From: Paenibacillus contaminans
GTDB lineage: Bacteria; Bacillota; Bacilli; Paenibacillales; NBRC-103111
DNA length: 64,000 bases
Direction: 5' to 3'
NCBI RefSeq assembly: GCF_003285015.1
Contig: NZ_QMFB01000021.1
Coordinates: forward strand, 62,001-126,000
A program made the translations under genes and the position numbers. Below the pieces are notes generated by a model, which was given only the letters and a program-made list of their open reading frames with translations, had not been told where the DNA came from and did not search any database. Below, one piece after another: positions 1 through 7,881 of the stretch; position 1 is the stretch's first letter; each line of letters starts with the position of its first letter.

Positions 1-1144
1 CATCTTCCATCCTGGCTTCGATTGCGATGCAGCGGTTCGCGTAACGCGCGGCGTTCGATACGACGTTCAGCAGCGCCTGCAGCAGCTTATCCCGGTCGAC
101 GCTCACCATTAACGGATTACGCGCCTCTTCGCGGCAAGCGGTGCGGAGCTCCAGCCCTTTGGCGACGACAAGCGGGTTGATCCGCTCGACCGTCTCCTCC
201 AGCATCTCCTTGATATTGACCGCAGCCGGCCGAAAAATATCCTCTTCGCTGTCCAGCTTGGCGAGCAGCGTCATCTCCGTGACGATCCGCTTCAGTCGGC
301 CGCTCTCGCTTAAGATGATATCCAGCCCCTTACGCGTACCTTCGCCCTCGAACACACCGTCCCGTATTCCCTCCGCATAACCCGCAATCGACATAAGCGG
401 CGTCTTGAGCTCGTGGGACGCGTTCTGGATAAACTCCTTCTGCACGCGGTTGTATCTGTCCAGCTCGCCCGCCAGCTCATGCACGGTTTGCGCGACGGCT
501 CCGATTTCGCCTCCGGCTTTAACGAGCTTCACTTCGGCAAAATGGCGCGCCTTCACCTTTTTCAGCTCTTTCTGCAGCTCCATGAGGGGCCGGATAAGCT
601 TTTGCGTGATGAGCGCGCTCAGCAGCAGCACCAGCGTCCCGCCGACGCCCAGTACGATCAGCAGCTTTCCGAGCAGCGCACGCTCGATCGCATTGATCTT
701 GCTGACCGGCGTCAGAAGCGTCAATGTGCCTTCGGGCAACGTATTCACGCTGTATATATAGCGGTTATCCTTCCCCTCCCAGAGCGCTTGGAGAGCGACC
801 GGCTCCGCCGTCGCCAAAGGCTGGACGGAAGTCGACTCCGTAAGCGAAAATCCCGGCACCGGGCCGGTCACGATGTTCCCGTCCGCGTCCGAAAGGATCG
901 CCTCTACGCCGGAAACTGCAGGAACGGCGGTAAGACTTATAGAAGCCGCGCCTGTGGTCTGAATGGGCTGCGCGTCATTTACGCTCAGTTGCGAAGACAA
1001 GGTAGCTCCCATCTTGGTCAGCTCCTGCTTTTGCGTCCCGATAAGATGATCCTGCAGCACGTAGTGAATCAATAACGCCGTCATCCCCAGCACGAGAACG
1101 AGCAGCAGGCCGAATGCAAGAATGATTTGATGAAGCAGCTTCAT
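1..1144 (-). CDS. Sensor histidine kinase of an OmpR-type two-component system (C-terminus cut by window edge)
   Basis: This is a membrane-bound sensor kinase that should phosphorylate the response regulator encoded just upstream of it. About 381 residues are visible when the minus strand is read from the ATG at 1144. They comprise a membrane helix near residues 7-27, an extracytoplasmic region of about 130 residues, a second helix near 160-180, a HAMP linker, and the dimerisation box with NASHELKTP (phospho-accepting His near residue 244). The nucleotide-binding N box (VVSNAARYA) begins near the window edge, so the ATPase part lies outside. The start ATG overlaps the TGA of the response regulator (ATGA), which implies translational coupling. 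The signal sensed cannot be read from the sequence. The kinase family call is secure; the translation was done by hand. Confidence 0.9.
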   Translation of the reverse strand, partial: MKLLHQIILAFGLLLVLVLGMTALLIHYVLQDHLIGTQKQELTKMGATLSSQLSVNDAQPIQTTGAASISLTAVPAVSGVEAILSDADGNIVTGPVPGFSLTESTSVQPLATAEPVALQALWEGKDNRYIYSVNTLPEGTLTLLTPVSKINAIERALLGKLLIVLGVGGTLVLLLSALITQKLIRPLMELQKELKKVKARHFAEVKLVKAGGEIGAVAQTVHELAGELDRYNRVQKEFIQNASHELKTPLMSIAGYAEGIRDGVFEGEGTRKGLDIILSESGRLKRIVTEMTLLAKLDSEEDIFRPAAVNIKEMLEETVERINPLVVAKGLELRTACREEARNPLMVSVDRDKLLQALLNVVSNAARYANRCIAIEARMED

Positions 1145-1872
1145 TGCGGATGCCCTCCGTCCATTCTTAACCGGTAGCCGTGTCCCCATACCGCCTGGAC
1201 CGGCAAACGGTTCATTTTTTTGCGCAGACGCTTGATAAGATGATCGACCGCCCGATCGCTTCCGAAATAGTCGTCTCCCCAGACGAGAACAAGCAGCTCA
1301 TCCCTCGTATAAGCGCGGTTCGGGTGCTCGGCGAATACTTGCAGCAGCGAGAATTCCTTGAAGGTAAGCTCGATCTCTTCCTTCTCCCAGAAAGCGCGCC
1401 TCTCCTCGGGCAAAAGCGTGAGCGGGCCGAGCCCGATCCCCGGCTGTCCGCCCGCGGCCGCTCTGCTTGACGGATTCGGCGACTGATCGTCCGTCCCTCT
1501 GAGCTTATACCACTTCTGCATCTGCCGCTTCACGCGGGCGACGAGCTCGCGCGGGCTGAACGGCTTGACCATATAGTCGTCGCCTCCCAGCTCCAGGCCG
1601 AGTATTTTATCCACCTCGTTGTCCTTGGCGGAAATCATAATGATCGGCACCTCGGCCTCTTGACGGATCCGTCTGCACAATTCGAAGCCGTCCATGCCCG
1701 GAAGCATGATGTCCAGCACCCACATATCGGGAGGGTCGTTCCGCCACAGCTCCCATGCCTCCTCGGCCGTTCCCAGCCCGATCGTCCGGTAATTTTCCTT
1801 AATCAAATAGGCCTCAACGAGATTGCGTATATGCTGGTCGTCGTCAACGACGGCGATGACGTAATCGTTCAT
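1141..1872 (-). CDS. OmpR/PhoB-family response regulator
   Basis: A DNA-binding response regulator of 243 residues. It has an N-terminal receiver domain with the acidic pair DDD near residue 10, the phospho-acceptor Asp at about 54 (WVLDIMLPG) and the conserved Lys in MVKPFSPRE. A C-terminal winged helix (TFKEFSLLQ, DRAVDHLIKRLRKK, GHGYRL) follows. The ATG at 1872 was chosen because AGGAGG lies about 11 bases upstream and because translation starts directly at the receiver fold; a longer frame upstream has no such support. It is the first gene of a pair with the kinase at 1144 and is divergent from a secreted-protein gene at 2034, a plausible target. A TATAAT-like -10 element lies at 1904-1909 on the minus strand with no good -35, which would fit autoactivation. 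Confidence 0.93.
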   Translation of the reverse strand: MNDYVIAVVDDDQHIRNLVEAYLIKENYRTIGLGTAEEAWELWRNDPPDMWVLDIMLPGMDGFELCRRIRQEAEVPIIMISAKDNEVDKILGLELGGDDYMVKPFSPRELVARVKRQMQKWYKLRGTDDQSPNPSSRAAAGGQPGIGLGPLTLLPEERRAFWEKEEIELTFKEFSLLQVFAEHPNRAYTRDELLVLVWGDDYFGSDRAVDHLIKRLRKKMNRLPVQAVWGHGYRLRMDGGHPQ

Positions 1873-1903
1873 TCTCCATAACCTCCTGCCGAAATCCACT
1901 TCT

Positions 1904-1909
1904 ATTATA
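1904..1909 (-). promoter_or_regulatory. Putative -10 element of the response regulator/kinase operon
   Basis: The minus strand reads TATAAT here, 32 bases before the response-regulator start codon. No good -35 hexamer stands 16-18 bases upstream, so an activator may be needed. This is inference from sequence only. Confidence 0.35.
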
Positions 1910-2033
1910 GCAATCCGGATACCCGCATGGGCTTGTGCCATCGTTTTTCCACAATTCCACCAACGGCCTGCCATACTTGGGCGATAAACTGAGACTTGTA
2001 AAACAAAATCCCACTTTAAAGGAGTGTCTCGCC

Positions 2034-2789
2034 TTGAAGCACAAACAATTCGTCAAAAACATCGCCTTGTCCGCCCTGATGGTGTCCGCCATCGCCGTCC
2101 CTGCAGCCGCCAATGCGGAGAGCGGAACGAAACAGGCCAATCACCAAACGGCTTCCCAGGAGGCGCCCACGGCTACAATTACGTTAAAAGCCATACCGTC
2201 CGTCGCCGCCGTTCAACTGGCCGATCCATTAAAGCTGGCCAAAGAATACGCTCCTGACACAGTGACGGATTGGGAGCAAACGCTGGAGAAATACAATGCT
2301 CTTGCAGGCCGCGGATTCACGTTCGCAACGCTGGAAGAGGGCACAGCTTCGCTTGTCCCCGCAGGCGACGCGCCGATCGAGTTTAAAAAGTCGATCCTGG
2401 CTTCTGCGGAAACGGTTCAAACGCTCCCTGAACAAGGAGTCGACGGAAATCGAAACATCCGGTTCAGCCTAACCGCCAAATCGGCGGAGCCGATTGCCGG
2501 TGGCAGCGGAAACGTCACTCTTCCAAAAAGCGATTCTGCAGGACAAGTTTCCGCCGTTATCGCCGTATCGCAAGACGATCCGAAAGGTAACGCCTCGCTG
2601 CAAACCGTCTCGGAAGGCAAGATCGTTACATTAGAGGCTTCCCCTGTCGCCGATTCCTTCATCGAAGGACAGATCGCCCTTCATGAGGCGGTTCAATCGA
2701 AGGATGCCGAAGCGATCAAGAAATCGCTCGCAGAGCTTTTGAAGCTGTATAAAGCACAAATCGAGAAGCTGGAGCAAGCGGCGGAGTAA
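2034..2789 (+). CDS. Secreted protein of unknown function
   Basis: A 251-residue exported protein. The N-terminus KHKQFVKNIALSALM leads into a hydrophobic stretch and an AAANAES cleavage region, a typical Sec signal peptide. The mature part is rich in Ala, Glu and Lys. It contains a middle region (about 80-190) that looks like a beta-rich DUF-type domain and ends in a predicted helix or coiled coil rich in KSLAELLKLYKAQIEKLE-like heptads. The TTG at 2034 is chosen because AAAGGAG lies at 2018-2024; frames upstream lack a ribosome binding site and would put charged sequence before the signal peptide. It is divergent from the two-component system at 1141-1872, which may control it. I do not recognise the family. 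A strong terminator follows at 2823-2854. Confidence 0.8.
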   Translation: MKHKQFVKNIALSALMVSAIAVPAAANAESGTKQANHQTASQEAPTATITLKAIPSVAAVQLADPLKLAKEYAPDTVTDWEQTLEKYNALAGRGFTFATLEEGTASLVPAGDAPIEFKKSILASAETVQTLPEQGVDGNRNIRFSLTAKSAEPIAGGSGNVTLPKSDSAGQVSAVIAVSQDDPKGNASLQTVSEGKIVTLEASPVADSFIEGQIALHEAVQSKDAEAIKKSLAELLKLYKAQIEKLEQAAE

Positions 2790-2822
2790 GCAGTATAGAA
2801 AAAGGTTAGAGAAAAAGAAACG

Positions 2823-2854
2823 GCCGGGGCCCCAAACGGGGACCCCGGCTTTTT
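2823..2854. terminator. Bidirectional intrinsic terminator
   Basis: A GC-rich stem (GCCGGGGCCCC pairing with GGGGACCCCGGC, one bulge, loop AAAC) is followed by TTTTT on the plus strand. On the minus strand it is followed by a T-rich stretch. It lies between the convergent genes ending at 2789 and 2892. Confidence 0.85.
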
Positions 2855-2891
2855 AGCGGCTATGCCGCCGCTTCCCGTCCGGCGGACTCAG

Positions 2892-3962
2892 CTATCCCTG
2901 CTTCCCGTCCCGGGCCAGCTCCTTGCGGACGATCGGCGCGACCTTGGTGCCGAGAAGCTCGATCGCACGCAGCACTTCGCGGTGCGGCATCGTGCCGACG
3001 TTTACGTGCAGGAAGAAGCGCGTGACCCCAAGATTTTTGCGCAGCAAAATAATTTTCTCCGCGACAAACTCGGGATCGCCGACGTAGAGAGCGCCCCGCA
3101 GGGTTCGTGCGGCGTCAAAGCTTGCACGAGTGTACGGGGGCCAGCCGCGCTCGCGCGCAAGGACGTTCATTTGGGCCTGCGTCGATGGGAAAAACGTATC
3201 GGCAGCCTGCTCGGTCGTTTCTCCGACAAAGCCGTGTGAATGCGTCGCGATCTGCAGCGTATCCGGATTATGACCGGCCCGCGCGGCAGCCTCCTTATAA
3301 AGCGATACTAATGGAGCAAAGCTCTCGGGCATTCCGCCGATAATAGCGAATGCGATAGGAAGCCCCAGCATGCCTGCACGTATAGCCGATTGCGCATTGC
3401 CCCCGCTTGCGATCCATACCTGCAGAGGACTCTGCACGGACCGCGGATAAACGCCCAGGCTGCGGATCGCCGGACGATGGCCGCCGCGCCAAGTCACCTT
3501 CTCCGAGGCCCGGATCGCAAGCAGCAGCTCCAGCTTCTCTTCGAACAATTCGTCGTAATCGTCCAGACTGTACCCAAAAAGCGGGAAAGACTCGATGAAC
3601 GAGCCCCGGCCCGCCATAATTTCGGCCCGGCCGTTAGAGATGCCGTCCAGGGTGGAGAAGGCTTGGTACACGCGAACCGGGTCGTCCGAGGACAGCACGG
3701 TAACGGCGCTCGTGAGCCGTATCCGCTTGGTCATGGCAGCGGCGGCCGCAAGAACGACGGCGGGTGCGGAGCCCGCATAATCGGCTCTATGATGCTCCCC
3801 GACTCCGTATACGTCCAGGCCGACCTGATCGGCCAGCACGATCTCCTCAACCGCGTCGCGCAGCCTTTCCGCGTGGCTGATGACCTTCCCTGTCACGGGA
3901 TCCGGCGTGCTCTCCAAAAATGTACTGATTCCTATTTCCATACTTGTTGCCAGCTCCGTCAT
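2892..3962 (-). CDS. LLM-class flavin-dependent monooxygenase (bacterial luciferase-like)
   Basis: A 356-residue member of the luciferase-like family, which uses reduced flavin (FMN or F420 in relatives) and oxygen to oxidise small organic substrates. The family hallmarks are visible: GISTFLE at the first strand, GVGEHHRADYAGSAP (the EHH motif near the flavin site), VTVLSSDDPVRVYQAFSTLDGISNGRAEIMAGRGS, and the C-terminal helix region. The start ATG at 3962 has AAGGAGG nine bases upstream. The gene stands alone and converges on the secreted-protein gene. The divergent AraC-type regulator at 4185 might regulate it. The substrate cannot be predicted. Confidence 0.9.
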   Translation of the reverse strand: MTELATSMEIGISTFLESTPDPVTGKVISHAERLRDAVEEIVLADQVGLDVYGVGEHHRADYAGSAPAVVLAAAAAMTKRIRLTSAVTVLSSDDPVRVYQAFSTLDGISNGRAEIMAGRGSFIESFPLFGYSLDDYDELFEEKLELLLAIRASEKVTWRGGHRPAIRSLGVYPRSVQSPLQVWIASGGNAQSAIRAGMLGLPIAFAIIGGMPESFAPLVSLYKEAAARAGHNPDTLQIATHSHGFVGETTEQAADTFFPSTQAQMNVLARERGWPPYTRASFDAARTLRGALYVGDPEFVAEKIILLRKNLGVTRFFLHVNVGTMPHREVLRAIELLGTKVAPIVRKELARDGKQG

Positions 3963-4184
3963 TTTGTTTCGCCTCCTTCAATATCTCTAGTTTACTCATT
4001 TATTTATCGTTTCTCAAATTTAGTAAGTAAAAATATTTAATAGGCATAAACTTGTATGCCGTGAAAGATATCTTTTACGGTATGTTGATAAAAAAATACA
4101 CTCCAAGCCCGAAGCATTCTGCTATGATAATTCCAACATAAGTAAATTTCCCGGGTTTCGCAGCCGAATCAAAGGAGGGCCGAT

Positions 4185-5567
4185 ATGCACACGGCAGCTA
4201 TTGTCCAGCGCGCGATCGATTATATCGAGGAACATCTTGACGAGCCCTTGGAGCTTGAGCAAATCGCCGAAGCGGCTGCGATGTCGGTGCCGAATCTGTA
4301 TCGCATGTTTTATGCCGTAACGGGCCATCCCATCAAAGAATACATACGCAAACGTAGAACGAGCGAGGCGGCCTGCCTCCTTCGTCATACCGGGCTTCCC
4401 GCCATCGAAATCGGGTTCCGCTGCGGCTTCGATACGTATCAAACGTTCACCAAATCGTTCAAGCGAACCACCGGCCTGACTCCGGGCTTATACCGGCGAG
4501 CCGGGCTGATTTACAGCTTCGAGCGAATCGACACCAATGAATACGAATCTTACTTGGAGGAACGGGAGGTGTCCGAGCGTTATCCCGACGTGAAGGTTAT
4601 ACGGCTGGATCCCCGCATAGGAATCGGCTGCCTGCACGCCGCCGAGCACGAAGAAGGATTGGAGGCTGCGGCTGTCAGCCGGTTTCGAGCCCTTCTGGCG
4701 GCAAGCGAAAATCTTCCGGGCCGCATGCGAATTTTCGGCTGGAACGTCGGGCCCGACCGGGAATCGGAGAAGCCATACGGCTACCAAATGGCGGCTGTAT
4801 GCGAGATTGAGAGCGACAGCGAACGCCTGCCGGCGCATCCGGACCTGCGCCCCATCGAATTGCCCGGCGGCCTCTATGCCGTGTCGCGAACGCCAGCAGG
4901 CTCCGGCGCCGCCATCGTCGCCTCCTGGAACCGGCTGCTGTCCGAATGGCTGCCCCGAAGCACATTCGAGCTGGGGGAGCACGGCTATTTTCTGGAAGAG
5001 TATCAGCCGTTCGGCAGCCATATCGCCCGCATGAAGCTGTATCTTCCCGTAAAGCGCGGCCAAGAGCCGGCGACGATCGGAATCGGCGAACGGCCGCCGG
5101 TGACGGTCATATCCTTTCGAGCCGAAGGCGCCGATTGCGTAACGCAAGCCGACAAAGCCTCGGTCGACTGGCTGACCCGCCATGATTTTGCCGGCGACGG
5201 CCGCCTTCGAATATTTATGAGCTGCAGCTTCCCGCAGAGCGAAAGCGAAAGCAGCTTTTATAACGTGTACCTTTCACTGCCTGAAAACTTCATTCCATCC
5301 GAGGAAGACAGTTTTCGGGTTACCCGGCTGGAAGCCGGATTGTATGCCTCTTTGACGACCAAAGCTTACGGTTCGATGACGGGCGTACTGGAGCGGATCT
5401 ATCGATGGCTCGGCACATCTTCCGAATATGCGGAGGATGAAGAACGCTTCTGGTATGTCAGCTATATGCCGGCCGGAAGCGGCAAGGAGACGGATCGGGC
5501 TGCCGCCGATTGGGAGCGGTCGGTGACCGTCGAGTGCTGCGTGCCGGTCATTTCCAAGAATACATAA
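4185..5567 (+). CDS. AraC-family regulator with C-terminal effector-binding (GyrI-like) region
   Basis: A 460-residue regulator with the DNA-binding part at the N-terminus. Residues 1-105 form the two helix-turn-helix motifs of the AraC/XylS family (LEQIAEAAAMSVPNLYRMF, then AIEIGFRCGFDTYQTFTKSFK). The rest, about 350 residues, resembles tandem effector-binding domains of the GyrI/Rob type, starting with VKVIRLDPRIGIGCLH and repeating a similar alpha/beta pattern from about residue 300. Such tails bind small ligands in Rob, BmrR and related proteins. The ribosome binding site AAAGGAGGG lies seven bases before the ATG. It is divergent from the monooxygenase and upstream of the VOC gene at 5675, so it may act on either. 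Confidence 0.88.
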   Translation: MHTAAIVQRAIDYIEEHLDEPLELEQIAEAAAMSVPNLYRMFYAVTGHPIKEYIRKRRTSEAACLLRHTGLPAIEIGFRCGFDTYQTFTKSFKRTTGLTPGLYRRAGLIYSFERIDTNEYESYLEEREVSERYPDVKVIRLDPRIGIGCLHAAEHEEGLEAAAVSRFRALLAASENLPGRMRIFGWNVGPDRESEKPYGYQMAAVCEIESDSERLPAHPDLRPIELPGGLYAVSRTPAGSGAAIVASWNRLLSEWLPRSTFELGEHGYFLEEYQPFGSHIARMKLYLPVKRGQEPATIGIGERPPVTVISFRAEGADCVTQADKASVDWLTRHDFAGDGRLRIFMSCSFPQSESESSFYNVYLSLPENFIPSEEDSFRVTRLEAGLYASLTTKAYGSMTGVLERIYRWLGTSSEYAEDEERFWYVSYMPAGSGKETDRAAADWERSVTVECCVPVISKNT

Positions 5568-5674
5568 ACGGAGGATCATTCATGAGCCAAATGCCGCTGC
5601 GCAAAAAACTGCCCGAAGGCTACCGTCCGGTTATAATTCCTAAGGCGCTAAAAATCATAAATGGAGGAAATCCA

Positions 5675-6085
5675 ATGAACGAACAACAGCAAACCCAAGA
5701 AGGCTCCGCAACAGCCAGTCCGATCAAAAACAAAGTCGGAAGCATCTTTGTCCCGGTTCGGGATATCGAGAAGTCCCGCAGCTGGTACTGCCGGGTTCTC
5801 GGGCTGAATGAAGCCGATTGCCCCATAAGTTCCGGCCATCTGTGTCCGCTTCTCATGGATGGTACCGGCATTATTCTTGATACGATGCCGATGTGGGGAG
5901 GCGACCGTCCGGGCGGAGCGCCCTCCATCGAGACCCCTGCCTTTATGCTGATGACCGATAATCTCCAGGCTTCGCTGGACTATATGAAAGAGCTCGGCGT
6001 GGAGCTCGTCACCGAAATCGAGCATGACCATTGGTTCGTCGTAAAGGACCCGGATGGCAACAAATTGATGATTTGCAAGGAGTAG
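5675..6085 (+). CDS. VOC-family (glyoxalase/bleomycin-resistance fold) protein
   Basis: A 136-residue protein with one vicinal-oxygen-chelate domain. It shows VGSIFVPVRDIEKSRSWY (first beta-alpha-beta unit), GIILDTM, and the closing HDHWFVVKDPDGNKLMI, where the DPDGN turn and nearby acidic residue are typical of the fold. The function could be metal-dependent small-molecule modification, drug binding or resistance. The ATG at 5675 follows TGGAGGA at a normal distance and starts near the domain. A second in-frame ATG at 5582, also preceded by GGAGG, would add 31 residues with no match to the fold. The gene follows the AraC regulator by about 100 bases and could be co-transcribed. Confidence 0.8.
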   Translation: MNEQQQTQEGSATASPIKNKVGSIFVPVRDIEKSRSWYCRVLGLNEADCPISSGHLCPLLMDGTGIILDTMPMWGGDRPGGAPSIETPAFMLMTDNLQASLDYMKELGVELVTEIEHDHWFVVKDPDGNKLMICKE

Positions 6086-6218
6086 CGATACATCTGCACG
6101 GGTTAGCGGGGGCGAAAATTCGTACTCGTTCGAACAATCGCGATGCGGCGGTCGGCTCGGATATCGGTAGCAGAGGGACTCGTCGCAAGTGACCAAAAGC
6201 ATCATCAGCCTAAAAAGA

Positions 6219-6257
6219 AAACGGTTAAGCAGACTCCAGTCCGCTCAACCGTTTTTT
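6219..6257. terminator. Intrinsic terminator between VOC gene and murC
   Basis: The stem AAACGGTTAAGC (6219-6230) pairs with GCTCAACCGTTT (6243-6254) with one mismatch. It is followed by a T run on the plus strand and has an A-rich flank that serves the minus strand. It lies between convergent genes. Confidence 0.8.
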
Positions 6258-6292
6258 TGCATCAAACGCCTCTTATGGGGCTATCCCCTTCG

Positions 6293-7585
6293 TTACGATT
6301 GAAATAACACGTCTTGATACTTCTGTATGTCTCCCGCTCCCATAAAAACAAGGATGGAGTCGTTGTAGGGCGACATGTCGGAGGTAATGTTTTCGGATAC
6401 GAGCCGGGCATTGGGAATCCGCGTTCTGAGATCGTCAATCGAGACGCTTCCTTTCCCTTCTCTTGCCGACCCGAATATTTGACACAGATAAACGTCATCG
6501 GCATCGCTCAGCGAGAGAGCGAAATCGTCCAACAGCTTCTCCAGTCGGCTGAATGTATGCGGTTGAAAAATACCGACGACTTTCTTGCTCGGATACTTGC
6601 TTCTTACCGCTTCGAGCGTCGCCCTGATCTCGGCCGGATGGTGGGCGTAATCGTCGATCACGACGTTAGAGCCCCATTTTTTCTCCGTAAATCTTCGCTT
6701 GACTCCCGAGAACGTAGCCAGCTGCGCTTTAATCGTCTCCATATCGAGGTCCAGAACCAAGGCCGTTCCGATAACCGCCATCGCGTTCAAAACATTATGT
6801 TTGCCGAAGACGGGAATGGCGAATCGGCCGATACCGGTATTTTTATAGGAAACGTCGAAGGTTAGTCCGGTACTGCCCGCTTCAAGATTGGATGCTCTAA
6901 GCTCATTGTTCTCTCCGAAGCCATAATGCAAAATATCGGCAGACGTCCGCAGCAACCGTATTTGCGGATCGTCCCCGCAGACGACCAGCTGCTTGCCGGT
7001 TTGGGAAGCCATCTCTTCAAATGCGTTTCTGACATCGTCTATATCGCGAAAATAATCCGGATGGTCGAAATCGATATTCGTAATTACCGCTATGTCAGGC
7101 TTATAAGCAAGGAAATGACGTCGATACTCGCAGCTTTCGAATATGAATAAACGCGCATCGGGATATCCTTTGCCGGTTCCGTCTCCAATCAGGCTGTTGG
7201 CCGGTTCGACCGCGTCGAGCGCATGTACCATCATTCCGGTAGTTGTGGTTTTGCCGTGTGCGCCGGTGATCGCAATGCTCGTATATCCTTTCATCCATTC
7301 CCCGAGAAAATGGTGATACCGATAGACTGGGATCCCAAGCTCCTTGCAGCGGACGATCGAGGGATGGCTGTCGTCATATGCGTTTGAGGCGATGACCTTC
7401 ATATTTGAAGACAATGGTGCGGTCCCGAATGCGTATATTGGAATATTCCGCGAGTCGAGCGGCATTTGCGTAAACAGAAAGGATTCGATATCTTCTCCTT
7501 GCACCTGATTGCCAAGATCGGATAATAGTTGCGCTGCTGCGCTCATCCCGCTTCCCTTAATGCCGATAAAATGAAAATTGTCCAT
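6293..7585 (-). CDS. murC: UDP-N-acetylmuramate--L-alanine ligase
   Basis: A cytoplasmic Mur ligase that adds L-alanine to UDP-MurNAc in peptidoglycan precursor synthesis, using ATP. It is 430 residues long, close to the Bacillus MurC. The N-terminal dinucleotide-like fold starts with HFIGIKGSGMS. The ATP-binding loop TGAHGKTTTTG lies near residues 107-117. The central domain has the Mur motifs ITNIDFDHPDYF and FGKHNVLNA, and the C-terminal domain has DDYAHHPAEI and FQPHTFSR. The ATG at 7585 is chosen because GGAGG stands a few bases upstream and because it places the nucleotide motif at the N-terminus. The gene stands alone on the minus strand, bounded by terminators or promoters of neighbours. 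Confidence 0.95.
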   Translation of the reverse strand: MDNFHFIGIKGSGMSAAAQLLSDLGNQVQGEDIESFLFTQMPLDSRNIPIYAFGTAPLSSNMKVIASNAYDDSHPSIVRCKELGIPVYRYHHFLGEWMKGYTSIAITGAHGKTTTTGMMVHALDAVEPANSLIGDGTGKGYPDARLFIFESCEYRRHFLAYKPDIAVITNIDFDHPDYFRDIDDVRNAFEEMASQTGKQLVVCGDDPQIRLLRTSADILHYGFGENNELRASNLEAGSTGLTFDVSYKNTGIGRFAIPVFGKHNVLNAMAVIGTALVLDLDMETIKAQLATFSGVKRRFTEKKWGSNVVIDDYAHHPAEIRATLEAVRSKYPSKKVVGIFQPHTFSRLEKLLDDFALSLSDADDVYLCQIFGSAREGKGSVSIDDLRTRIPNARLVSENITSDMSPYNDSILVFMGAGDIQKYQDVLFQS

Positions 7586-7807
7586 AATGACCTCCAGAAA
7601 AAAGTAATCGGGATAGTATATGTCGATCAGAGAATTGTGCTCTTGCCTATATGCCATTATACAAAACCGTCCTCCGATATCATAGCGGACGTCCGGATGG
7701 ACGGTTCACATCGGTCCGACCACAGCAATGCAGCGCTGCAATGCGTGCCGGAAAAAGCGCACCGTTTCAGCTTCATAACTTACGATTTACCGCCTCCGCC
7801 AAAATAT

Positions 7808-7841
7808 ATAGGTTGCCAACCTATTTAATTTATGTTTTAAT
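7808..7841 (+). promoter_or_regulatory. Promoter with overlapping palindromic operator upstream of DHA2 exporter
   Basis: A 17-base inverted repeat, ATAGGTTG-C-CAACCTAT, occupies 7808-7824. A -35 like TTGCCA (7813-7818) sits inside it, and a -10 like TTTAAT (7836-7841) follows after a 17-base spacer. This is the layout of a repressor site blocking RNA polymerase. The MarR-type regulator encoded at 11702 in the same cluster is the obvious candidate, but that link is inferred. Confidence 0.6.
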
Positions 7842-7881
7842 ACATTCATGCTAATTTATTCGATGGGAGATGATTGTTTCT

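Noticed and set aside
413..1075. Long plus-strand frame of 220 codons
   Set aside because: It is the complement of a clear histidine kinase frame with H, HAMP and N-box motifs. It has no ribosome binding site and no recognisable fold.
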